A stretch of 64,000 nt of DNA. Source: Shimazuella alba. GTDB lineage: Bacteria > Bacillota > Bacilli > Thermoactinomycetales > Thermoactinomycetaceae. The translations under genes and the position numbers were made by a program. The DNA is taken from NCBI RefSeq assembly GCF_009831235.1, contig NZ_WUUL01000003.1, forward strand, positions 186,001-250,000, in the 5' to 3' direction. The first letter of the stretch is position 1. Each line of letters starts with the position of its first letter. The notes under the pieces were generated by a model. It saw nothing but the letters and a program-made list of their open reading frames with translations. It had not been told where the DNA came from and ran no database searches. Below, one piece after another: positions 17,967 through 26,336 of this stretch.

Positions 17967-18518
17967 CTAGAAAGCCGGCTCGCCTTCAAGCGTTCCCCAG
18001 AAGTCGACCTCGGGTTGCCAGGTGTTCAGATCAATGACACCACCGAAGAAGAGGACATCGCACGGATCGATAGTTTCAGAGTCACCGATTGGGGTGATGG
18101 TAACTCCGTCGACTCCTTCACATCCGCCGCGACGATGCAAGTTGACCTTTTGCACTACCATCTTGTACATGTAACGGTCGCTGAGGATCTTCGTAATGAG
18201 GTAGTATTCTCCTCCCCACTCAATGACTTTTCCTTCTTCGAGATTCAGCTTCTCGATGGCGTACTCGTTGTCGTTTTCGGTAGCGATCGTCCTGATCTTT
18301 CGAAATTGACCGTAGGTCATCTTCTCAGGACACTTCTTCCCCGGGAATCGCTGAAGGATCTTGTTGACAAAATCCCTCTGTTCCTCCGTGATGGGCTGAC
18401 GATTGATGAGATTCTCCAGCTCGTTTTCCGAGATGGAGAGCTTGAACCTCAGCTTCATCCGTCGTGCCTGGATGATCAAACGCTCGCGCTTGCTGAGTCC
18501 ACCGATTCGACGTGCCAC
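17967..18518 (-). CDS. Hypothetical protein of foreign composition (cassette gene 2)
   Basis: I do not recognise this 183-residue protein. The start is GTG at 18518 with GAGGAG six bases upstream. The N-terminus is strongly basic and helical (MARRIGGLSKRERLIIQARR), suggesting nucleic-acid or ribosome contact. The second half is strand-rich (EEGKVIEWGGEYYLITKIL) and could be a small beta-barrel. The G+C content and the use of AAG, GAG and CTC differ clearly from the AT-rich neighbours. It is a one-gene unit with its own hairpin at 17917-17948 and is bracketed by a 13-bp direct repeat. It follows a decayed XRE-TPR gene. Confidence 0.72.
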   Translation of the reverse strand: MARRIGGLSKRERLIIQARRMKLRFKLSISENELENLINRQPITEEQRDFVNKILQRFPGKKCPEKMTYGQFRKIRTIATENDNEYAIEKLNLEEGKVIEWGGEYYLITKILSDRYMYKMVVQKVNLHRRGGCEGVDGVTITPIGDSETIDPCDVLFFGGVIDLNTWQPEVDFWGTLEGEPAF

Positions 18519-18632
18519 GTTTTCTCCTCGTACTGTGCTTGATCTGACTATGTATTATTTTACAGTTTTCTTGATTGAAAGAAAAGTAGTCTATCCTCCA
18601 CCATATACAACAAAAAAACCGTCTTTTTGACG

Positions 18633-18645
18633 CACTCGAATAACT
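18633..18645 (+). repeat. Right copy of the 13-bp direct repeat flanking cassette 2
   Basis: CACTCGAATAACT; see the left copy at 17878-17890. Confidence 0.45.
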
Positions 18646-18679
18646 ATATTTAAACAAAAAGACTTTTCAGGAGATAAAA

Positions 18680-19636
18680 ATGTCAACTGCAACGAGTTAT
18701 CATGATATAGCCAAACAAATAATCCTCCAAGTATTAGCTGAAAAAGTTCAATTTATCCATCCGATCATCGGAAAAGGAGCAGTGAATCAAGTATATTTGG
18801 TTGAAACCAATATTTCTGAATACATCGTCAGAATGAATGAATCACCAGCTGCTTTGCCTATTTATGAAAAAGAAAAATGGTGTATTGAACAAGCAACACT
18901 TTATGGAATTCCTGGACCTGAAGTACTTACAATTGGAAAAATCGATCAAGTAGCTTATATGATCCAAACAAAAGTCAAAGGAATAAATGGCGGAGACAGT
19001 TCTTTGGATACCAAAACCATCTGGAAATCGTTAGGTAAATACACCAAACGGATTCATTCCATACCAGTTAACGGTTATGGTGAAATTTTATCTGATCCTG
19101 CTAACCGAACATTTACCGCCTCTACCCATGAGGGATTTGATGGTTCTTGGCATGGCTTTATTAGATACAATTTAGAAAGTTTGACAGAGAATGATCCATT
19201 CATCTCCTTAGGAGTATGGTTGAAAAAAGATATAAAAATCGTAAAACAAAAGTTTGAAAATCTTTTGGATATACCCTTTTCTTTTGGTTTGGTTCATGGA
19301 GATCTTTCCTTAAAAAATACTATCGTAGATGATACTGGCCATGTCACTGTGTTGGATTGGGGCTGTGCAGAAGCTCATCTCACACCTTACTGGGATATCG
19401 TTCAATTACGAAAATCTCATCTTGACATAGGAAAACCCACTCAAACTGAATTTGATGCTTTCCTTCAAGGTTATGGTTTTTCTCAGCTTGAGTTTCTAAC
19501 TATACAACCTATGCTTGAAACTTTATTGTTACTGGATGCATGTGACAAAATGAGATGGGCTATTGATTGCAAACCTGACTGTATTCCTTCATTTGCTAAC
19601 TATACGAAAAAAGTCTGGAGACGAAATAGCCAGTAA
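18680..19636 (+). CDS. Aminoglycoside phosphotransferase (APH) family kinase-like protein
   Basis: Protein of 318 residues with the APH/choline-kinase fold. The catalytic loop VHGDLSLKNTIV (HGDxxxxN) lies near residue 209, and the metal-binding DWG (VLDWGCAEAH) follows it. The N-lobe has IGKGAVNQVYLVETN as the nucleotide loop. Members phosphorylate antibiotics, homoserine, fructosamine or other small hydroxyl substrates, so resistance should not be assumed. AGGAGAT precedes the ATG, and a strong bidirectional hairpin lies at 19753-19788. It is a single-gene unit with host-like AT-rich codons. Confidence 0.85.
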   Translation: MSTATSYHDIAKQIILQVLAEKVQFIHPIIGKGAVNQVYLVETNISEYIVRMNESPAALPIYEKEKWCIEQATLYGIPGPEVLTIGKIDQVAYMIQTKVKGINGGDSSLDTKTIWKSLGKYTKRIHSIPVNGYGEILSDPANRTFTASTHEGFDGSWHGFIRYNLESLTENDPFISLGVWLKKDIKIVKQKFENLLDIPFSFGLVHGDLSLKNTIVDDTGHVTVLDWGCAEAHLTPYWDIVQLRKSHLDIGKPTQTEFDAFLQGYGFSQLEFLTIQPMLETLLLLDACDKMRWAIDCKPDCIPSFANYTKKVWRRNSQ

Positions 19637-19752
19637 AAGAACAGTGATTCTTGTTGTTAGTCTCAAAAAGTACAGATAATTCCATCCCCTGGATTAAATT
19701 TAACTTATTACAAATCTATTATGACACAGCAATACCCTTTTTCAGTATCCAG

Positions 19753-19788
19753 CGTGCGACAAAAAAACCTCCCTTTGTCGCACTTTTC
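19753..19788 (+). terminator. Terminator downstream of the APH-like gene
   Basis: Stem GTGCGACA/TGTCGCAC (loop A-rich) followed by TTTT. It may serve both the plus-strand kinase and the convergent LysR gene. Confidence 0.75.
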
Positions 19789-19817
19789 TACTTTATGAAG
19801 GAATTGGTGTTTTTCAT

Positions 19818-20705
19818 TCAAATATGATCTATTTCATTTGCATAGTGCTCCGTTAGTAAGTCACGAAACATACGAGCAGCCGAAGATAAATATCTTTTTT
19901 TGGACCATACCAATTGATAAGTACGCTGACAAATTGGTTCCTCTATGCGCAAATAATGAAAAGGATTTTCTTTGTCTAATATGCTTTCCAGACTAAATGC
20001 GATTCCAATCCCCGATTTCACCAATTCCACTATCGTCTTGTAATCATCCGTTTCACATACAATATTCGGCGTGAAACCTGCCTTTTTGCACAATTCATCC
20101 GTATCCTCACGAAAAGAATGTCCCTTTTTAAAGTGAATAAAAGACTCATGCTTAACATCACTCAATCGAATACTTTCTTGGTTTGCTAACGGGTGTGAGA
20201 AAGGTACAGCAAGTACAATTTCTTCCGTTTGTATCGGTAAGTGAGAAATTCCATTTCGTTCCTTTCGTTTGCAAGCAATGTAAAAGTCTATTTCTCCACT
20301 CTCCAAAAGTTGTTCTTGATTCTCTTTTGTAGATACTTGAGAAATACGAAAGCGAACATCTGGATAGGTGGAGCGAAAATTGTTGATGAACTCGGAAAAT
20401 TGCGGTAAAAATGTAGTGTCAATGGATACTGTTCCTTGATCTAATCCTGCCATATCTGTAATTTCTCTTCTGCCTTCTTCGAGTAATGCCAGTGCTGCAT
20501 CCACTTTTTCCAAAAATACTTCTCCATATTGATTTAGGCTAATCTTTCTGGCTTGGCGATCGAATAAAGGAACCCCTAAATCTTTTTCCAACTTAGCGAT
20601 TGTTTGACTTAAAGAAGGCTGTGTGATGTGTAACTCTTGTGCAGCCTGAGTTAAATGATTCAACTTTGCAACCTTTCGAAAATACTTCAGTTGAAGTAAA
20701 TCCAT
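19818..20705 (-). CDS. LysR family transcriptional regulator
   Basis: Regulator of 295 residues. The N-terminal HTH (1-60) reads LKYFRKVAKLNHLTQAAQEL and ITQPSLSQTIAKLEKDLGVP. The periplasmic-binding-like effector domain (about 90-290) carries a conserved FSLESILDKENPF stretch. It is transcribed divergently from the MFS exporter at 20825, so it very likely controls that gene. A dyad at 20720-20741 lies between them in the position of a LysR box. Ligand unknown. Confidence 0.92.
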   Translation of the reverse strand: MDLLQLKYFRKVAKLNHLTQAAQELHITQPSLSQTIAKLEKDLGVPLFDRQARKISLNQYGEVFLEKVDAALALLEEGRREITDMAGLDQGTVSIDTTFLPQFSEFINNFRSTYPDVRFRISQVSTKENQEQLLESGEIDFYIACKRKERNGISHLPIQTEEIVLAVPFSHPLANQESIRLSDVKHESFIHFKKGHSFREDTDELCKKAGFTPNIVCETDDYKTIVELVKSGIGIAFSLESILDKENPFHYLRIEEPICQRTYQLVWSKKRYLSSAARMFRDLLTEHYANEIDHI

Positions 20706-20719
20706 GTCATCCCACCCTT

Positions 20720-20741
20720 ATCATAAGTCTTTAATTATGAT
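20720..20741. promoter_or_regulatory. Candidate LysR binding site
   Basis: ATCATAA-N8-TTATGAT, 7-bp perfect arms, 15 bases upstream of the lysR start and about 84 bases before the MFS gene. It is placed to control both divergent genes. Confidence 0.55.
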
Positions 20742-20824
20742 TACATAAACGAATATACATTTTTCTTTATGATAGATCAACCATACAATAAAGCTATCGA
20801 AAAGAGTGAAAGGGGTTTAGAATA

Positions 20825-22210
20825 GTGAACCTATCTATCGCAGAAGAAACAAAGATCACCCGTTTACTTTGTTTCATTGTTCCATTTGCCATCATCAACA
20901 GCTATATGCTAAATGTTGCACTTCCTGACATAGCGAAAGAATTTAGCACCAGTCCCTCTACAACCAGTTGGGTAATTACCGTATCGGGAATCATCTCTGC
21001 TCTTGGAGCTCTGATCTATGGTAAATTAGCTGATTATTATGGAATAAGAAATCTAGCCACCTTTGGGGTGTTATTGTTTTCCATTGGCTCACTTTTCTGT
21101 TTCTTAGCACCTAGTTATCCATTGTTACTTATCGGTAGAATTATTCAAGGAATCGGTGTTTCTTCTATTCCTTCTTTAGCGATGACGATTCCTGTTCGTT
21201 TCATTGCCCTGGAAAGAAGGGGGAAATCTTTGGGGCAAGTAGCTTCTATGATGGCATTTGCGGGTATCATCGGTCCTATTTTAGGAGGAATCCTTACTGG
21301 ATTTCATTGGAGATACTTGTTTCTCTTCTCTTTGAGTATCGTCATTGCTCTTCCCTTTATTCGCAAATGGCTACCTAATGAAGTTCCTAAGAAAAAAGAG
21401 AACATCGATATTTTCAGTGCAGGATTGCTAGGAGCTTTCATCGTTAGTTTGATGGAATCCATTACTCTATTGAATCTATGGCTGCTGTTGTTCAGTTTTG
21501 TATTCTTTGTTGCTTTTCTCATACGACAAAAAAAATCTGCACATCCATTTATCCCTTTTTCCTTATTCCGTCACTCATCTTATCGTAATGGGATGTTTAT
21601 GGGTGCTTTAAACACTGCTACCAATTTTGGCGTTTTTCTTGTAACACCACTTTTTCTCAGCTCAGTTTATGATTTAAATGGATATTGGATTGGATTGTTA
21701 TTGGCTCCAGCCGCTGCTGTTTCTGCCCTCCTAGGGAAATATGGTGGATCCCTAACGGATCGAAAAGGTAATCGCTATGTATTAATAGTTTCTATCGTGC
21801 TGCTCAGTTTTGGCTTTCTCTCCCTTTCGACGTTCGCTGGGTATACATCATGGACCATCGCTATATTTTTGATTTTCACTGAAGTTGGTTATATCTTTAT
21901 GCAACCAGCTATCAGCAAATTGGTTTCGTCAAATTTACCTGCTGAACATTCAGGAGTTGGTATGGGAGTTTATGGTTTATCCAATTTTTTAACCATTGCC
22001 ATTGCTGGTGCCATTATCACCAAAGCTGTCGAATATATCAAAGTCCCTGCACTCAACCCATTGTCCATGGCGGGGGAATCTAGTATTTATAGCAATCTGT
22101 ACTTGTTTTTCTTCCTATTAGCTCTACTGAATTTAGTACTCTTATACAAATTCATGTATAAAGAGAAAGAGAAGACTACTACCCATAGTATCGCTGATGA
22201 AATGAAATGA
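20825..22210 (+). CDS. MFS multidrug exporter, DHA2 (14-TM) type
   Basis: Membrane transporter of 461 residues with about 14 hydrophobic segments. Early features are MLNVALPDIAKEFSTSPS and the loop motif GKLADYYGIRNLATFGVL, and later GRIIQGIGVSSIPS. The drug:H+ antiporter-2 class exports drugs, dyes or host metabolites. The start is GTG at 20825 with AAGGGG upstream; no ATG fits better. It is divergent from the LysR regulator and overlaps the following DoxX-like frame by four bases in one possible start, so both are likely co-transcribed. Confidence 0.88.
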   Translation: MNLSIAEETKITRLLCFIVPFAIINSYMLNVALPDIAKEFSTSPSTTSWVITVSGIISALGALIYGKLADYYGIRNLATFGVLLFSIGSLFCFLAPSYPLLLIGRIIQGIGVSSIPSLAMTIPVRFIALERRGKSLGQVASMMAFAGIIGPILGGILTGFHWRYLFLFSLSIVIALPFIRKWLPNEVPKKKENIDIFSAGLLGAFIVSLMESITLLNLWLLLFSFVFFVAFLIRQKKSAHPFIPFSLFRHSSYRNGMFMGALNTATNFGVFLVTPLFLSSVYDLNGYWIGLLLAPAAAVSALLGKYGGSLTDRKGNRYVLIVSIVLLSFGFLSLSTFAGYTSWTIAIFLIFTEVGYIFMQPAISKLVSSNLPAEHSGVGMGVYGLSNFLTIAIAGAIITKAVEYIKVPALNPLSMAGESSIYSNLYLFFFLLALLNLVLLYKFMYKEKEKTTTHSIADEMK

Positions 22211-22233
22211 AAGACTTAGAGGAGAGAAGAACG

Positions 22234-22617
22234 ATGATGAAAAAAATCACTTTGATTTTACGCATATTGTTAGGACTTTTGTTGTTTTTCTTAGGGATAA
22301 ACAATTTATTAAATCCATCGTATTCGATGGAGTTTTCTGAACCAGCTAACCATTTGATGCTAGCTTTAATAGAGTCCGGATATATGATGCCAACTGTCTA
22401 TAGCGTTATGGCGCTTGTTGGCTTATCCCTTTTAATCAATCGCTTTGTGCCACTAGCGCTCGTGTTACTGACACCTATTTCCGTAAATATGATACTTTTT
22501 CATCTATTTCTAGATATCGCATCTATCCTTCCTTCCTTAGTAATTGGCCTTCTACAGATATATCTTATTTTTACTCATATAGCGAGTTATCAGTGCTTGT
22601 TGAAAGCAAAAAATTAA
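22234..22617 (+). CDS. Small DoxX-like membrane protein
   Basis: Protein of 127 residues with four hydrophobic segments, starting MMKKITLILRILLGLLLFFL and continuing with GINNLLNPSYSMEFSEPANH. The size and pattern fit DoxX/YkgB-like membrane proteins, often tied to redox or thiol stress. GAGGAGA eight bases upstream selects the start at 22234; an earlier ATG overlapping the MFS stop is possible. It lies in an operon with the exporter. Assignment is to superfamily level only. Confidence 0.7.
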   Translation: MMKKITLILRILLGLLLFFLGINNLLNPSYSMEFSEPANHLMLALIESGYMMPTVYSVMALVGLSLLINRFVPLALVLLTPISVNMILFHLFLDIASILPSLVIGLLQIYLIFTHIASYQCLLKAKN

Positions 22618-22684
22618 AGAAACCCTTTGCAGACTTTGGTGAAGCAATGATATCATCATGCCAAAAAAGTCTTAAAATGCAGGC

Positions 22685-22740
22685 GACCGCTGGATCAATT
22701 TCGCATAGATCCAGCGGTCTAAGTGCACCTGAGGGTGCAC
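22685..22740 (-). terminator. Two tandem hairpins ending cassette 3
   Basis: Arms GTGCACC/GGTGCAC (22723-22740) come first on the minus strand, followed by the perfect 12-bp stem GACCGCTGGATC/GATCCAGCGGTC (22685-22719). A T-run appears about 15 bases later. Confidence 0.75.
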
Positions 22741-22779
22741 GAACGAGCAGGGTTCCTCCTTCAGGAGTGGGACTCTACG

Positions 22780-23163
22780 TCACTTGGCGTTGGGTCCACT
22801 CGTGGCCGGGACTCCGTCGGGACCAGGACCGACATAGCTCTCGTCGAGCCAGAACCAGCCACTGTGATACTGCTTTCCATTGATAGTGCGATAACAATGG
22901 ATGTCTGCGTACACGTCGACGGTCTTCTGCTCATAGTCGGTTGCACACTTCACCTTAGACTTTCCATCAGATTCCACACCCTTCACATAGCCATTGGTGT
23001 GACCCTCGACATAGCCGTAGGTGTAGCCCTTTCGGTAGCTTTCCCTCGCCGCTGCTTCCATGCGCTTTTCTGCTGCCTCTTCCGTGCGCCACTCTCCCAG
23101 CTTGTACGCGCTGGCCAGAAGCGCCAGTACGGGGATGTTCAGGTGCTTGCGATGGTTTCCCAA
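22780..23163 (-). CDS. Hypothetical protein of foreign composition (cassette gene 3)
   Basis: Unrecognised 127-residue protein. The start is TTG at 23163 with TAGGAGA upstream. After a short hydrophobic stretch (IPVLALLASAYKLGEW) comes an Ala/Glu/Arg helix, then a Gly-Tyr repeat (YRKGYTYGYVEGHTNGYVKG) at about residues 43-62. The last 60 residues are strand-rich with two cysteines (KCATDYEQ, IHCYRTINGKQYHSGWFWL), so an anchored extracytoplasmic domain is possible. The G+C content and codon use are unlike the neighbours. It is divergent from cassette gene 4, sharing a 130-base promoter region, and ends in two tandem hairpins. Confidence 0.68.
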   Translation of the reverse strand: MGNHRKHLNIPVLALLASAYKLGEWRTEEAAEKRMEAAARESYRKGYTYGYVEGHTNGYVKGVESDGKSKVKCATDYEQKTVDVYADIHCYRTINGKQYHSGWFWLDESYVGPGPDGVPATSGPNAK

Positions 23164-23236
23164 AGACTTCTCCTAGGGGATCAACCTGCTGATGCCACCA
23201 TCATAACATTTTCTTCTCCTTTCCGATATTTTCTTT

Positions 23237-23264
23237 TATAATGAATATTGGCTGAAAATCAGCC
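23237..23264 (+). promoter_or_regulatory. -10 box and leader dyad of cassette gene 4
   Basis: TATAAT at 23237-23242 is followed seven bases later by the perfect dyad GGCTGA-AAA-TCAGCC (23250-23264), so the dyad spans the likely transcription start. The layout matches cassette 1 (dyad after the -10). Confidence 0.55.
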
Positions 23265-23292
23265 TATCTCTCTTTTCACAGAAGGATCAAAA

Positions 23293-23562
23293 ATGCCTAA
23301 TGCCAAGGGTCAAAAGCTCGAACTTCCAACAAACCTTAGCGACACATGGAACATTACTGTTTTCGTACCTTGGGTGCGGGAACCTCATGATACGCGATTT
23401 CCCGATCACGCTTTCTTCAAGCTCGGGGTAAACTCGGAGTATGATCTGGAAGTAGGTCCAAATGATGTAGCTCTTTTGAAGAACAAGAAAAAGGAAGAGT
23501 ATACCGTGCTTCCAGAAGGGTTTTCGCGCAAAGGCATTGTCACAGTCGAATCAGCTACATAA
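23293..23562 (+). CDS. Small hypothetical protein of foreign composition (cassette gene 4)
   Basis: Unrecognised 89-residue soluble protein starting MPNAKGQKLELPTNLSDTWN. I start at 23293 because GAAGGATC lies just upstream; an upstream TTG frame starts inside the promoter dyad. It is strand-rich with a charged NKKKEEYTVLPEGFSRKG segment, which would suit a small beta-sandwich. It is divergent from cassette gene 3 and ends in the hairpin at 23594-23625. Codon use again differs from the AT-rich surroundings. Confidence 0.65.
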   Translation: MPNAKGQKLELPTNLSDTWNITVFVPWVREPHDTRFPDHAFFKLGVNSEYDLEVGPNDVALLKNKKKEEYTVLPEGFSRKGIVTVESAT

Positions 23563-23593
23563 TTCGTAGTTCGATATTGAAATCCTGATGTGA

Positions 23594-23625
23594 AGTCTGG
23601 GTAGTGAGGATTTACTGCCCAGACT
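23594..23625 (+). terminator. Hairpin ending cassette 4
   Basis: AGTCTGGGTAGT/ACTGCCCAGACT, 12 pairs including one G-U, with an eight-base loop and no U-run. Confidence 0.7.
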
Positions 23626-24253
23626 CTCCAATATTTGCGACAAGAGAATGGTTCTTTTGACGCATCATAAATCATCTCTTCTTTCTTAAAAGCAAATTAT
23701 TAGAAGCTCTCCCCATTTATCTCAATAAAATAAATCTACTTAGTAATTTACTTGATCTCCCAAGTGATCAAGCAAATGCGCTCTCAAATTGCCTATGACT
23801 GGATTTGTTTTTACCCACTCCAACCTAAATATTGTCTCTCACATCCACCAAAGTAACATCATCTTCTCTAAGCAATAGATATCTCTCGACCATTCGAGAA
23901 TCGTGAAAACTTCAACTATTTTCTTGCTCCCGCTGGACCTCCCATGGATGGAAGATTGGAAATTTCGTCTCAAATGTGTAGATTGTACATCAAAAATGTT
24001 AAAACGCACCCATTTTACTCAAAAAAATTCTATTATAATATCTATAAGTATACTTCCTGTTCATCCTACTGATATAAAAAGAAACCAATGAAAACTTTCT
24101 CATTTGTCTTTTCTCTATTTGTGACAACAAACAGAGATATTACATATATTTCGAAAACAAAAAGAGGTGGTAATCCAATCACAATGAAGAGCTTTTTCCT
24201 ACATATATCGTTACATCATGATAAAGCTGTAAAATAGAATGGATTGATCCAAC
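23626..24253. other. AT-rich spacer without a clear gene
   Basis: Nothing recognisable. A 17-codon frame at 24184-24237 (MKSFFLHISLHHDKAVK) with GAGGTGG about 12 bases upstream lies just before the M23 gene and might be a leader peptide. This is weak. Confidence 0.35.
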
Positions 24254-25351
24254 ATGCGAATTTCACTAAAAAATATTGTATCTACTTGCATGATCACTAC
24301 GCTTATATTCCCTTTGTTTCCTTTTGCTACAACAGAAGCTGAAGATATAACACGAAAAAAACTAGAAGAACATCTACAAGAAAAAGAAAACGTTTTAAAT
24401 AAAATAGCAGAACAAGATAAAAAGTTACAGAGCTTTGTCGATCAGATAAATGAAACGAATCTAAAAATTAAAGAAATTCAAAAACAAGCTGCACCGATCG
24501 AGTTGAGATTAACCAATGCGGAAAAAGAATTGAAAGTATATGATCAAATCTTAAGAAAACGTGTTCGTTTCTTTTATGAACATGGTCAATTCAACTATAC
24601 TTCGCAACTACTAGAAGCCGACAGCTTTGGTCAGTTTCTTTATAAATTAGAAACGCTACGCCTGATTATCAAGCAAGATACTACCCTCATACGAGAACGA
24701 CAAGAAGTCGTACAAAAAATAAAACAAGAAAAGAGTAAGTATGATCTATTAGTCACCCAACAAAACGAGCAAATAAAAAAATCAAAGGAAGCATATAACA
24801 AAATCGTCCAAGAAGCCCAAAAAGACAAAAAAAATCTGGATGTTCTAGAAGCATTTGAAGAACTTCATGAAGATGATTTCAGTCAAATCAATTTAGAAGA
24901 TTGGAAAAATGGTAAACTTCGATTCCCTTATGATGGACCTATGAAGCGTCCTTCCAATGGTGCACTTACCTCTGAATGGGGATATCGTAATCATCCTATC
25001 TACAAACGACCTATTCTTCACCAAGGTGCAGATTTTGGCGGCGGAACAGGAAGTCCGATCTTTGCTGCAGGAGATGGTGTAGTAGTTTCTAGTGGACCAT
25101 CTTCCGGTTATGGTTGGCTGATAACCATCTATCATGGAGAGAAAAACGGAAAACATGTCTTCACACGCTATGCTCATAGCTATCCAAACCAAGTCAAAGT
25201 ACGTGCTGGAGAAAGAGTAAAAGCTGGAGAGCATATTGCTGACGTTGGAGCAAATGGAAATGTAACTGGACCTCACTTACACTTTGAAGTAAGGTATGGA
25301 AATGGAGAAAAACCTCCATCTTCCAATCCGCGAAAATGGATGTCTATATAA
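24254..25351 (+). CDS. Secreted M23 family murein DD-endopeptidase with coiled coil (EnvC/CwlO-like layout)
   Basis: Protein of 365 residues. A signal peptide (about 1-28, hydrophobic TCMITTLIFPLFPFATTEA) is followed by a long coiled coil (about 32-200) rich in Lys, Glu and Gln, then an M23/LytM domain (about 230-365). The zinc ligands are visible as HQGADFG (HxxxD) and TGPHLHFEV (HxH), so it should be an active peptidoglycan hydrolase rather than an EnvC-type activator. The ATG lacks a strong binding site. A perfect terminator follows at 25423-25458. Single-gene unit. Confidence 0.9.
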   Translation: MRISLKNIVSTCMITTLIFPLFPFATTEAEDITRKKLEEHLQEKENVLNKIAEQDKKLQSFVDQINETNLKIKEIQKQAAPIELRLTNAEKELKVYDQILRKRVRFFYEHGQFNYTSQLLEADSFGQFLYKLETLRLIIKQDTTLIRERQEVVQKIKQEKSKYDLLVTQQNEQIKKSKEAYNKIVQEAQKDKKNLDVLEAFEELHEDDFSQINLEDWKNGKLRFPYDGPMKRPSNGALTSEWGYRNHPIYKRPILHQGADFGGGTGSPIFAAGDGVVVSSGPSSGYGWLITIYHGEKNGKHVFTRYAHSYPNQVKVRAGERVKAGEHIADVGANGNVTGPHLHFEVRYGNGEKPPSSNPRKWMSI

Positions 25352-25422
25352 TTTCGACTTGTCCTTTACCTCCCTTTTTATGGAGTACCATGAGGTACAT
25401 GTAGAAACAGAGCATAAACGAA

Positions 25423-25458
25423 AAAAAATTAGTCCCACAGCTGTGGGACTAATTTTTT
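25423..25458 (+). terminator. Terminator of the M23 gene
   Basis: Perfectly symmetric 36-base hairpin: AAAAAATTAGTCCCACAG/CTGTGGGACTAATTTTTT. Works in both directions. Confidence 0.85.
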
Positions 25459-25612
25459 AGCTGTGAAATTCAAAGTAACTTCGAAGGGATGTGAAAACCA
25501 TATAAATACTTGTTTTTCTTTTCGTAATAAAACCTCGTATATGTTTCCTTAGATATCATTTCGTATGCTAATTTTTATATTCGAGTCACCTATCTTGAAA
25601 CTAGACTTTGTT

Positions 25613-26023
25613 TTACGCATGTTTTTCAGTACCAAGCAAACTTCCTAAAAGGCGGCTTTGGGGTCTCAGCGCCCACGAAGCGATATTAAGTGCAGCATAA
25701 AAAAGAGGCAAGATAATATGAAAACCATAATCACCATAATCGTTAGCAAACACATGAGATAAAGCTGCACCAGTCATTAAAAAGAAGATACCAGCGTAAG
25801 CCCATTCTTTTAGCCGGGGAAATCCTGGAACGATAATTGCGATAACTCCAAGTATTTTCCAAACTCCAAGAATATTCATGATGTATAACGGGTAACCAAT
25901 ACTCTCCACTAACTCGATATTTCCTCCAAGTTTCATCAGTTGACCCATGCCGCTTAATGTAATGGATATTGCGAGTAGTACGGTAACTATCCAATAAGCA
26001 ATTGTTTTTCCTTTTGTCTTCAT
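25613..26023 (-). CDS. DoxX family membrane protein
   Basis: Four-helix membrane protein of 136 residues with YWIVTVLLAISITLSGMGQL at the start and IMNILGVWKILGVIAIIVPG in the middle. It is of the DoxX-like kind found beside HxlR or TetR regulators in Firmicutes. Such proteins are linked to redox or electrophile stress, but the mechanism is open. The promoter at 26114-26166 is near consensus and carries a near-palindromic operator plus a half-site, so expression is probably off until a repressor is released. No regulator gene lies beside it. Confidence 0.85.
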   Translation of the reverse strand: MKTKGKTIAYWIVTVLLAISITLSGMGQLMKLGGNIELVESIGYPLYIMNILGVWKILGVIAIIVPGFPRLKEWAYAGIFFLMTGAALSHVFANDYGDYGFHIILPLFYAALNIASWALRPQSRLLGSLLGTEKHA

Positions 26024-26113
26024 CGTTTGATCGCATCCTTTAATTGTTAATGAAAATAAAATATCATTTCTAGTTTGTTATAACGCTTTACAAGTTTTGA
26101 TTCCCTCTAAAAG

Positions 26114-26166
26114 GACACCATATAGTGTCTGTTTATATTATAGGAAACCTTTTGGTGTCCTGTCAA
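26114..26166 (-). promoter_or_regulatory. Strong promoter with repressor operators for the DoxX gene
   Basis: On the minus strand, TTGACA (26161-26166), an 18-base spacer and TATAAT (26137-26142). A near-palindrome GACACTATATGGTGTC (26114-26129) covers the start region, and a second GGACACC half-site lies in the spacer. Consensus boxes plus two operator elements imply tight repression. Confidence 0.75.
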
Positions 26167-26336
26167 TCCTTTTTTATTTTTTTGTATTCCATGAATACAA
26201 AAAAGCATTATATTACAGTAATGCTCCCTTATAACAAACACTTATGAGATGCAAAACATCTCGATAGTCATTTATTTACATTCACTTTTTTGAAAGTTAT
26301 AATTAATTTTGATATTCACATTTAAGGGGCATATAT

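Noticed and set aside
18015-18542. 175-codon plus-strand frame opposite cassette gene 2
   Set aside because: It would start just after the hairpin and has no binding site; the minus-strand gene has GAGGAG and a matching terminator.
18680-19636. Calling the APH-like gene an antibiotic-resistance gene
   Set aside because: The fold is shared by many metabolic kinases and there is no sequence feature specific to a known resistance enzyme.
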